Positions 24,901-31,650 of a DNA stretch of 34,902 nucleotides are shown in pieces (positions within the stretch are counted from its first letter, which is position 1; each line of letters opens with the position of its first letter). The DNA is from Bacteriovoracaceae bacterium (lineage in GTDB: Bacteria > Bdellovibrionota > Bacteriovoracia > Bacteriovoracales > Bacteriovoracaceae), in contig CANHIY010000014.1 of assembly GCA_947461175.1 (NCBI GenBank), positions 1-34,902 of the forward strand. The letters run 5' to 3'. The notes under the pieces were generated by a model that had not been told where the DNA came from, ran no database searches, and saw only the letters and a program-made list of their open reading frames with translations. Both the position numbers and the translations under genes were made by a program.

Positions 24901-26945
24901 CAGCTTTGGCAACCGGAGAAGGCTCCGTCTCTGGCCACAATGTCGTAGAACATGCCATTTTTTACTGAAACCACTTTGGCAGGTCTTGCTGGGTTTTTAC
25001 TTTTTTCCTTAAGGCTTCCATAGATTTCATTGAAGCCTATGTATTTAGTAACATTATTGGGTAGGAGAAGATTATCCTCAGAGTATATAAACTCAGGGAG
25101 CTCCTGGGGCGGAGTGGAGGTTGTCAGATTATCGTAGCTCACACCATTTTCGTCATAATAACGATGTGGCACATTTTTTGAGGTCACATATACGGTTTGA
25201 TTTACCGGAGGAGTGGTGGAGGTGGGGGGCAAAATGGAGCACTCATAATTAACCACCGCTTCTTTTTTTGAGTCAAAAATAGGGCTAAGGCCACAGGGAT
25301 AATCACTGTGGCAGTGGCACATGGAGTTGATCTTTTCCTGGGCAGCTTTTTTAAGTTTCATTACGCTGAGAGAATCACTTTTAACAAAATAAGTAATCTC
25401 AATAGTTTGATTTTGGTAGAGGGAGTAGGCTGGCTTAAATTCTATCCCATTGGCACTTCTCCCCCAGGTCGTTAAGGACTCAGGCACAATCACACCACCA
25501 ACTTTTACAACTAATTTTCCAGTGCCTGAATCAAGGTTTGCATAATTTGGAAGTCTAAAAGACTTAGAGGAATCATGGTAAGTTGTGAGCTTGTTATCAG
25601 AGGATTGTTGGATGTAGCTTTTCGTACAGCGCACACTGGATGAAGTCAGGGCTTCACAGGTGCCATCAATTTTGTAGGTAAGATAGAGGTTGTTGTCTTT
25701 TCTATTTGAGAGAGCAGGACTTTTTAGAGTCACTGTTTGAGAGTTCGTGAGGTTATCGTTTGAGGCTCCTAAGGTAAAATCATCCGTTTCTGTAAGAGAC
25801 TTACCACCATAAAAAACTTTTACGATGTTTTTTGATTCTAAATTTGGATTTAGTGAAGTGAAGTTAATGTCATCATTAAAACCCTGACTACTTCCCGAAT
25901 AAGAGGGAGTGGTGGATGTAACATTTTCAAATTTTAAACTGCAGTGAGAAAATTCTCCATCAACCTTATTGATACAATCATATAAATTTTTTAATTCCAT
26001 GAGCCTGACACTTGCTTCGTAATCAGGATCACTGGTGGAGGGAGTGGTGGTCACTGCTGACTCAGGACGGGAGCCACACACAAAAAAGTATTGGGGATAA
26101 AGAGAGATTCTCGCGGGATGTGATTCCACATCTAATTTTGCTTCATTGTAACCAGAAAGTGAGGAAGCTCCTGGTTTGGTGGCGCCGTCTTTTACGCACT
26201 GGCCATTAAGGCAACAGGAAAAACCTTTCGCCTGACAGGAAGTGGATTCAGAACAGCTGTTGATAGTTGAGCTAGTGGCCCCTCCGATGGTGGGGATGAG
26301 TAGGTTTAATGATATGGAAGGAACCTCTTTTCCATCGGTAAAATAGAGCCTTAGACCTGAACCTGTTATGGGGGTGAGGCATGTTGGACAAATAGTGGAA
26401 AGAGCAAAAGAATAATTGGGAGTTGAAGGTGTGGAATGACTTGAAAGGGTAGTTTTTATAGCGGAAACATTACAATGATTCTCATTAAAATCATTATTTG
26501 CCGGTGAAACTTGAAGATAGTATTCCCTGGTTTTATTAATGAAATCCACATAAGAGCGGGGTGTGGCACTTAAGATCAGGTAAGTGTCTGGGGAAGTTGT
26601 TAAGGGTTTAAATTTTGTCACGAGACACAGTTTCGTTGATTCAGTAAGGTTTTTTAAATAGAGAGAGAGGGATTTTCCTCGAATAAGAAAGGTGTCACTG
26701 AAGTTTGAGGCGAGGGCAAAATGAGTGAGGGACTGATTTTCTCCTTCCTGAATGAAAATTCCATTCAATGGGTAATTGGGTTCAGGGTAGGATGAAGTCA
26801 CAGAGCTTTTCGTATCTTCTGAACTACTACTTTCATTGAGACTTGGGGCCGTAGAGGAGGGCATGCAGGAGGAAATGAAAAAGAGCACAAATAAGATAAG
26901 TGCTGAGTTTATTTTGATGTGAAAATTTCTCTTAAAGTAAAACAT
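21978..26945 (-). CDS. Giant lipoprotein with repeated Cys-Cys pairs, unknown function
   Basis: The 1655-aa protein has a signal peptide and lipobox (ISSC, Cys27), followed by a Ser/Thr-rich stretch, so it is lipid-anchored outside the cytoplasm. The body is Ser/Thr/Asn-rich with many Cys. Seven adjacent Cys-Cys pairs occur, near residues 241 (FSCCLNGQC), 1210, 1310, 1491, 1512, 1527 and 1578, four of them in the last 165 residues. A further cluster, CQSAHFCKTDDDCYRLLGFDYTC, lies near 848. Such spacing suggests small disulfide knots, as in adhesins or surface stalks. No enzyme motif is seen and no family recognised. Only a close AGGG and a distant GAGGA precede the ATG. Its stop lies inside the end of uppP. 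Confidence 0.8.
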   Translation of the reverse strand: MFYFKRNFHIKINSALILFVLFFISSCMPSSTAPSLNESSSSEDTKSSVTSSYPEPNYPLNGIFIQEGENQSLTHFALASNFSDTFLIRGKSLSLYLKNLTESTKLCLVTKFKPLTTSPDTYLILSATPRSYVDFINKTREYYLQVSPANNDFNENHCNVSAIKTTLSSHSTPSTPNYSFALSTICPTCLTPITGSGLRLYFTDGKEVPSISLNLLIPTIGGATSSTINSCSESTSCQAKGFSCCLNGQCVKDGATKPGASSLSGYNEAKLDVESHPARISLYPQYFFVCGSRPESAVTTTPSTSDPDYEASVRLMELKNLYDCINKVDGEFSHCSLKFENVTSTTPSYSGSSQGFNDDINFTSLNPNLESKNIVKVFYGGKSLTETDDFTLGASNDNLTNSQTVTLKSPALSNRKDNNLYLTYKIDGTCEALTSSSVRCTKSYIQQSSDNKLTTYHDSSKSFRLPNYANLDSGTGKLVVKVGGVIVPESLTTWGRSANGIEFKPAYSLYQNQTIEITYFVKSDSLSVMKLKKAAQEKINSMCHCHSDYPCGLSPIFDSKKEAVVNYECSILPPTSTTPPVNQTVYVTSKNVPHRYYDENGVSYDNLTTSTPPQELPEFIYSEDNLLLPNNVTKYIGFNEIYGSLKEKSKNPARPAKVVSVKNGMFYDIVARDGAFSGCQSCGSDYYGSYQKIFPQNFKSYGGGYSPNLYESSRHKNKGIYRADDLLFGRACFIPATMIPWTHAQGSTVKDQRQARLNAQHFLFANGYNRDWYGFDYGSLIGSFDGVKWFSIGTQRRVRASGTKLYLAINSYFGDLNSDNKFSVNISESTDYSSDIADHDSETDGAECQSAHFCKTDDDCYRLLGFDYTCQNVTSISTNWPNFSVDGTELIGSTSRTLSSLILGTNGQTNRCIYRGRGAPCLPDLNRFSSSPKFNGSPLIGTVMCSPNNSCTPLTSSRFNDQIARFGASPEDQNNSHVTTLSDLLGFGARVIGRPFDYYGTKTIRSSVSSTLESDNKVSGLCTPGKDFTGITSTSKTWDLHAKTPVIKTDSSDKLYGTGRTTSTSTKEIFSLNACPATDSTGKSIHLSNTILNDPNLNLRTISQNLSSNLLDLTPLKDVGIFSSTNGSEVLTLGYQRNTCLRAAGASCFSDLECAPSDVISEMVSASDLTGYLSEAEINFWKEDLICGNPEFKYNFPGVVNSAYDIKNNKCCRDVGKTLSVYTQTSRSPFKWCNKATPADKNVAGINLSYNDPTRYSRVHSVYDQMTCDTDDLTKTPTKKFALSLESKDQETRLKQVKAQYETLDKLNERTCCTKHWVRSFSEDNGGGHAFTPSKMQVIDKAMFKHVSWKPDTLIALQPDNIINDDPDRNSFECDEENFYNDSCELIPFPEGGDEEKKYLSWAASLELIGIPQAVIKTNDQIFKLVNDSQQGIAASKLPLTDSNNSNIIEIFKPNTTFDFQDTYKYYSGTNYTQLNLGTNTLKKVFSEHEFNCCIPSGKAVPSTTTASQCCTGFSNTISNTTKICCLPDYTDLTVYLNRYVSSEGRGLDKSEYDETTGYIKNPNTVERLAIQNNMCCSGQVARGVAISELPIPLKDGTFDLSVPEDPEILPKRRRRFHYLTGEIDNNPETGYVGYKFDAGVRWNHHVYCVPKGYE

Positions 26946-27863
26946 CCCTGTTATTCCTCAAAGACTTTATCGGTTGAAGAGAGATTTTTTTTAGATCTGG
27001 AGTGTTCTCGTCTGTGATTCGAAGAGGTGAGCGATATTTTGACCAGATTTTCGATAAAAGAGGACGAATGAATCTTGATAGATTCAGACAACGAATTGAC
27101 TAAAGACCTATTCGCTCACCGACTATAACCTACTGTTTTTATTTTTTTAAATTAAAGGGAATTTCGTGAATCGTTATTAAAAAATGGTTGCAGTTTGCTG
27201 ATAGAATAAGGCGGATATAAATGAGTTTGGTCAAAGGGGGAAGGAATTGCATTACCTCTAAGACCTTTTCTTGTGTCAACAAACACAATATTTTTTTTCT
27301 TCATCATTTTTTATGGTAAATTTTACTGCTCCATTAGTAATAGTGATCCTTCTTCAAAAACAAAAACTCTTTCACTCTTTACCTCTCTTTAAATCATTAT
27401 TTTGATTGGGCGAAAATTTTAAAGAGCGGATCACTCCCTCTAACGGTAACATTTCTCATTCTGAGAATTTTTCACGATACCAGCTCCGTCATAATCTTTA
27501 AGAAGCTGCCAGAGAATTAAAAGCTTAGTCCCAACAATAAAATATTGTCAGGCTCGTCCAGGAGAATTGGGCTTAATTTTTGATTAAGATGTCGTTTTCT
27601 TCAATGCTTATTTTTATTATTAAATCCTTCTCCTGTCATAAGCTCCACTGGATTCAGCATTTAGGGTGAAAGGACAATTGAGTGTTTATCATCAAGACGC
27701 TGAATGACTTCAGGCAGAAGAAAGACCTCAATTGAAATGTGGTAGCTCTTTTTTGGATCAGTAAAAAAGTGGATAATTTAGAGTTTTTATATATATGCCT
27801 AAATCATTAAGTATCACCCATCTTTTGCATGACTTTCCATCAAAAAAAGGATAAATCCTCTTC
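26946..27863. other. 918-bp gene-poor region between giant lipoprotein and RAYT gene
   Basis: No convincing gene is present. It is AT-rich and holds several small dyads: the long-range repeat at 27026-27120, TTCTCA/TGAGAA near 27452-27466, ACAATA/TATTGT near 27533-27547, and CTTAAT/ATTAAG near 27572-27588. Short open frames exist on both strands, for example a 51-codon minus-strand frame at 27152-27307 (MMKKKNIVFVDTRKGLRG...) without a ribosome site, and a 37-codon stop-to-stop minus frame near 27665-27778 (IHFFTDPKKSYHISIEVF...). They could be remnants of a decayed gene, but none matches a known family. Confidence 0.5.
27026..27120. repeat. 9-bp perfect inverted repeat enclosing a small hairpin
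   Basis: GGTGAGCGA (27026-27034) is mirrored by TCGCTCACC (27112-27120). Inside lies a second stem, TGAATC/GATTCA (27069-27074 and 27081-27086), with a six-base loop. It begins about 80 bases upstream of the giant lipoprotein start, so it may be part of that gene's leader, a small structured RNA or an element end. Confidence 0.5.
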
Positions 27864-28508
27864 ATGAAAAAAGAGCTTCAGTTTAATTTATTCAAAGGTA
27901 AGCGAGGCGGAAGACGCCCCGGTGCTGGACGGAAAAGAATTCACTCCAAAGGAGTGTCTCATCTTAAAAGAGAAACTGTTACAAAGAGAACTCCCCAGCA
28001 CGTAAACTTTAAATTTCAATGCTCTATAAGAAATAAGGATTGCCTTAAGCTCCTAAAGCGCTCCATTCAAAATGCCCAAAAGATGGGTCTGAAGATCATT
28101 CACTTTTCGCTTCAATCCAATCATGTGCATCTTATTACCGAGGCAGATAATAATGAGGTTTTAACTAAGGGAATGCGGGCCCTTACCATCACTTTCTCTA
28201 AGGGATTAAACAGGGGGCGAGTTCAGCTGGAGCGTTATCACTTGCATGTTCTAAAGACTCTTAGGGAAGTTAAGCACGCGATTGTGTATGTTCTTTTTAA
28301 TGAACAAAAACACACCAAGAAAAAAGCCTCAAAGATCGATGGGTACACATCGGTCTTGTATCTTGAAGAGGGGTTAAAGCTTGTGAGAAATTTTGCACAA
28401 AAGAATAAGGTGACTCTTAAGATAGACAAAATTTCGGAAGAGTTCACCCTTCCACAATCTTCGGGATACTTACTTTCAAAAAGTTTAAAAGATCTCGCCG
28501 TCATCTAG
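27864..28508 (+). CDS. REP-associated tyrosine transposase-like protein (Y1/HUH, RAYT)
   Basis: The 214-aa protein has GGRRPGAGRKR at residues 15-25, a head found on many single-copy proteins of this type in delta-like proteobacteria. The HUH motif is SNHVHLI (H87, H89). The helix REVKHAIVYVLFNEQKH carries the probable catalytic Tyr142. RGRVQLERYHLHVLKT matches the family's GRVFADRYH region. RAYTs nick and join single-stranded DNA at palindromic REP sequences and are usually fixed single genes, not mobile insertion sequences. No matched terminal repeats are seen. AAGG lies 13 bases before the ATG, rather far, within the dyad AGGAT-AA-ATCCT. All key residues are present, so it may be active. 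Confidence 0.85.
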   Translation: MKKELQFNLFKGKRGGRRPGAGRKRIHSKGVSHLKRETVTKRTPQHVNFKFQCSIRNKDCLKLLKRSIQNAQKMGLKIIHFSLQSNHVHLITEADNNEVLTKGMRALTITFSKGLNRGRVQLERYHLHVLKTLREVKHAIVYVLFNEQKHTKKKASKIDGYTSVLYLEEGLKLVRNFAQKNKVTLKIDKISEEFTLPQSSGYLLSKSLKDLAVI

Positions 28509-28547
28509 TTTATCACCTGCTGAGTTAACAAAAATAAGGGATCCCTG

Positions 28548-28649
28548 ATGACATTATTTTTGGTGATGAAAGAACTTTTTTTGACTGAGAAGGGTAACTA
28601 TTTCAAGCTGGCACTGGAGGGAGAGCATTTTAAGAAAGAGAGGAAGTAA
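28548..28649 (+). CDS. Possible 33-codon small ORF, unknown
   Basis: ATG at 28548 opens a 33-aa frame (MTLFLVMKELFLTEKGNYFK, ending EHFKKERK), with AAGGG at 28536-28540 seven bases upstream. That Shine-Dalgarno lies inside the perfect palindrome AGGGATCCCT (28537-28546), which might hide it. The sequence is amphipathic with a basic tail. It overlaps the 3' end of convergent cinA by 20 bases. It may be a true small protein, a remnant of a larger gene, or chance. Confidence 0.3.
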   Translation: MTLFLVMKELFLTEKGNYFKLALEGEHFKKERK

Positions 28650-29898
28650 ATTTTTCCACTTCTTCTAAGAGTGTAAACAAGGCCACCTGGGAAAATCTTT
28701 GCTTTAAAATTTCCCTGTCTCCAAAAAGGTTAAGTTTTTGAACTTCGACTGGTTTACCTCGCTTTGCCTTTCCAATAAAAACAGTTCCTACGGGATTTTC
28801 TGATGTGCCTCCACCGGGACCAGCATAACCTGTGATGGAGAGGGCGATGTCTAGATGAAATTTTTCTAGTAAACCCATGGCCATTTCTGTGGCCGTTTCT
28901 GAACTTACGGCAGAGTGGTTTAAGAGGGTTTCTTTCTTGACTCCAAGAATATCTTCTTTAATTTTTTCATCATAACAAACCACTGATCCCATAAAAGATT
29001 GGCTACTACCAGGAACTCCGGTGATCCGGTGGGAGCACAGTCCCCCGGAGGCGGATTCGGCGAAACCAAATTTGATATTTCTAAGGTTGCAGAGCTTTAT
29101 GATTTTTTCTTCGAGGGTCTCTCTACCCTGACCCCAGATGTTTTTATGGAGAGGGGATTTTTCAAAGATGGAATGAAGCTCTAAAACTTTTTTTTCTAAC
29201 TCTTCTTCTGAAGAGGCCCTGACTTTTACTCCGATATCAACTCCCATAAGATTAGGAAGAGAGCTCACCTCACCATAATGGGAGAGTTTGTCCCACAAAA
29301 GAGTGTCCACCTCTTGGAAGATTTTTTCTTCCGGGATGTATTTTGTCCGCATGATCACGTGCTTTAAAAAAGTCGTTTTTTCTAATTTTTCTGAAATCAC
29401 AGAAAAAAGATGATCTTCAATCATCCTTTTAAATTCTCTAGGAACTCCAGGGGCGCTAAAGAGGAACTTGTTTTGGTGTTTCGTATAAAAACCTGGAGCG
29501 AATCCCATGGTATTTGAGAGAGGGGAAAAATCTTCAGGAAGGTAGGAGTAGGTGTGATCTTTTCCAGGAAAAGTTCGATGAAAGCGTTTGTAATTATCCT
29601 CAGATGTTTTTAGAGCATCTGGATGAAAGAGGATTTTTTTTCCAAAAAAAGAGGCAATTGTTTCTTTGGTGATATCGTCTTTGGTGGGCCCAAGGCCCCC
29701 GGAGGTGATGACAACATCATGGGTGTGAAATAATTCTCTTAACCCATGCTCGATGTCGGATTTTGTGTCCCTTACCACCATGGATTCATGAATTTCCTCG
29801 TGATGGGACCTAAGATACTCTGACAAGATTTTTGTGTTGAGGTCTGTAATTTTTCCATCAAGTATTTCGCTTCCGATGATAAGAAATCCAATTTTCAT
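28630..29898 (-). CDS. cinA: CinA-family protein (molybdopterin-binding-like + PncC nicotinamide-nucleotide amidase domains)
   Basis: The 422-aa two-domain protein starts with a COG1058 MoCF-like domain (IGSEILDGKITDLNTKIL, VVITSGGLGPTKDDITKE, PGVPREFKRM). It ends with a PncC/CinA domain (FGFAESASGGLCSHRITGVPGSS, SVVCYDEKIKEDILGV, AVSSETATEMAMG, SITGYAGPGGGTSENPVGTVFIG). Family members cleave ADP-ribose and deamidate nicotinamide mononucleotide in NAD salvage, and the name reflects co-induction with competence genes. The usual ESCTGG is ESASGG here, keeping the Ser after Glu. GAGG lies six bases before the ATG. It is divergent from the FAD dehydrogenase. Confidence 0.93.
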   Translation of the reverse strand: MKIGFLIIGSEILDGKITDLNTKILSEYLRSHHEEIHESMVVRDTKSDIEHGLRELFHTHDVVITSGGLGPTKDDITKETIASFFGKKILFHPDALKTSEDNYKRFHRTFPGKDHTYSYLPEDFSPLSNTMGFAPGFYTKHQNKFLFSAPGVPREFKRMIEDHLFSVISEKLEKTTFLKHVIMRTKYIPEEKIFQEVDTLLWDKLSHYGEVSSLPNLMGVDIGVKVRASSEEELEKKVLELHSIFEKSPLHKNIWGQGRETLEEKIIKLCNLRNIKFGFAESASGGLCSHRITGVPGSSQSFMGSVVCYDEKIKEDILGVKKETLLNHSAVSSETATEMAMGLLEKFHLDIALSITGYAGPGGGTSENPVGTVFIGKAKRGKPVEVQKLNLFGDREILKQRFSQVALFTLLEEVEKFTSSLS

Positions 29899-29946
29899 AT
29901 TTACCTCTATCCATAGGATAAAGAAGAAAACAGTCTGTGAAAATCT

Positions 29947-29975
29947 TTGATTTATGATTGTGCATAATGTAATAA
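29947..29975 (+). promoter_or_regulatory. Putative promoter of the FAD dehydrogenase gene
   Basis: TTGATT (29947-29952), 17 bases and TAATAA (29970-29975) is one option. CATAAT (29963-29968) is a better -10 but lacks a good -35. Either places the mRNA start within about 10 bases of the ATG at 29985. Confidence 0.3.
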
Positions 29976-29984
29976 AGAGCCACT

Positions 29985-31541
29985 ATGCCAAAGAAATATG
30001 AATTTCAACTCCCTTTTGATGTGGATCTTGAGAACTATGTGGAGAAAACCTACCCAGAGATCTTAAGCTTTCGGACCATCTCGAAAAGCCTTGATGCCCG
30101 AGGGGCCCCAAGGGGAAAAAAACCGGTTTACCACTACATCTTAGATGCCTTAACTGGCCCACAAGATCTTTATCCCTCTCCAGAAGAATTTCCCAAATTT
30201 TCTCCCTTAAAAAAGAAACCTATCATTATCGGCGCTGGCCCTGGGGGACTTTTTTGTGCCGTAAGGCTCGCCGAATATGGGATCCCCTCCATTGTGATTG
30301 AAAGAGGAGATGAGGCCTCAAAACGCATGCTTCATATTGCAAAGTTTTGGCGCTACGGAGAGCTTGATCCTGAAACCAATGTGTGTTTTGGTGAGGGGGG
30401 AGCGGGGTTATTTTCTGACGGAAAACTCATCACGAGAATAAAATCCAATCTTGTTCAATATGTGATGGAGAAGTTTGTTGTGTTTGGGGCACCTCCCGAG
30501 ACTGCGTACGTTTCAAATCCTCATCTTGGATCTAATAAAATCAGATCCATCATCACCCATATTTCAAACTGGTTAAGAAAAGAGGGATGTGAGATCCGCT
30601 ACAATTCCAAGGTAGAGGAACTTCTGATTGAGGAAGACAAGGTTATCGGAGTGAAACTTTCCACTGGAGAGTGCCTTTATTCTGACCATGTGGTTCTTGC
30701 CACGGGACACTCTCCTGAGGATCTTTACCGCCATCTTGAGCATAAAAAGATTCATATGAAGGCAAAAGATTTTGCTGTTGGGGTAAGGGTCGAGCATCCG
30801 AGAAAATACATAGATGAGCTTCAACATGGAAAATTTTGTGAGGCCCCGGACATGGGGTCGGCCAGATACCGTTTAAGTTGGCATGATAAATGGAGTGATC
30901 ACGGGGTTTACAGCTTTTGTATGTGCCCTGGAGGATATGTTCTCTCTTCTGGGACAGAGAAAAATGGAATTGTCGTCAACGGCATGAGTAACTACGCAAG
31001 AAACTCTCCCTGGTCCAATGCAGCTTTGGTGGTGTCGGTGAAATCCCAATCTGATCTTCAGGATAAAGACCTTATGGCGGGTCTACGCTTTCAGCATGAA
31101 ATAGAACAAAAGGCCTATGCTCTTTCAAAAAAATACGCCACCGGGCGAGAGCTTCCCGCCATGACCATTAAAGAATTTATGACCGGGAAACTTACCAATA
31201 AGCCTCTTCCTAAAACCTCTTCTCCTTCTGGCATTTTTAAGGCAGACATCCGGAGTATTTTTCCTCAATTTATTGTGGATCACTTAAAAAAAGGACTAGA
31301 AGAATTTAATAAAGATCTTCCGGGGTTTATTTATGATGAAGGTCTTCTTATTGCTCCTGAAACCAGGACTTCTGCCCCTTTTACCATCTTAAGAAATAAA
31401 GAGACTCTCATCTCCACTTCTCATAAAGGACTTTATCCCTGTGGCGAAGGGGCCGGTTATGCCGGAGGGATTACTTCTGCGGCCGTGGATGGGGTGAAGT
31501 GTGCTCTCAGTATTCTTAAAGAAGAAGGGCTTTTAAGTTAA
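29985..31541 (+). CDS. FAD-dependent dehydrogenase (COG2509 type)
   Basis: The 518-aa protein opens with a 70-residue extension (KYEFQLPFDVDLENYV...), then the dinucleotide fold PIIIGAGPGGLFCAVRLAEYG...IVIERG (FAD binding). Further family motifs are FGEGGAGLFSDGKLITR, VLATGHSPEDLYRHL, KDFAVGVRVEHP, FCMCPGGYVLSSGTE, and the C-terminal CGEGAGYAGGITSAAVDGVKCA that closes over the FAD. These match the widespread but poorly studied flavoprotein group labelled 'uncharacterized FAD-dependent dehydrogenase'. The substrate is unknown. Only a weak AAAGAG precedes the ATG, and a promoter-like site ends close to it. Confidence 0.9.
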   Translation: MPKKYEFQLPFDVDLENYVEKTYPEILSFRTISKSLDARGAPRGKKPVYHYILDALTGPQDLYPSPEEFPKFSPLKKKPIIIGAGPGGLFCAVRLAEYGIPSIVIERGDEASKRMLHIAKFWRYGELDPETNVCFGEGGAGLFSDGKLITRIKSNLVQYVMEKFVVFGAPPETAYVSNPHLGSNKIRSIITHISNWLRKEGCEIRYNSKVEELLIEEDKVIGVKLSTGECLYSDHVVLATGHSPEDLYRHLEHKKIHMKAKDFAVGVRVEHPRKYIDELQHGKFCEAPDMGSARYRLSWHDKWSDHGVYSFCMCPGGYVLSSGTEKNGIVVNGMSNYARNSPWSNAALVVSVKSQSDLQDKDLMAGLRFQHEIEQKAYALSKKYATGRELPAMTIKEFMTGKLTNKPLPKTSSPSGIFKADIRSIFPQFIVDHLKKGLEEFNKDLPGFIYDEGLLIAPETRTSAPFTILRNKETLISTSHKGLYPCGEGAGYAGGITSAAVDGVKCALSILKEEGLLS

Positions 31542-31650
31542 ATAACCAAAAATAATGGGAATTTTTATAGGTTAACCCAACTTTGACTCGCCAAGTTTTG
31601 CCCCCTCAGGTAGACTTGGGCCCATCATTCTCCAAAAGCTAAGGATATTC

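Noticed and set aside
27280-27355. Minus-strand fragment RRITITNGAVKFTIKNDEEKKYCVC resembling a CDGSH iron-sulfur protein
   Set aside because: It ends at a stop right after CVC, lacks the PFCDGSH half and has no start. The resemblance is probably chance.
26946-28629. REP palindromes, terminal inverted repeats or target duplications around the transposase-like gene
   Set aside because: Only unrelated small dyads were seen; no pair of matching elements flanks the gene.
31583-31616. TTGACT...TAGACT as a typA promoter
   Set aside because: The spacer is 22 bases, too long for a sigma70 promoter. No better pair was found, so the typA promoter is left open.
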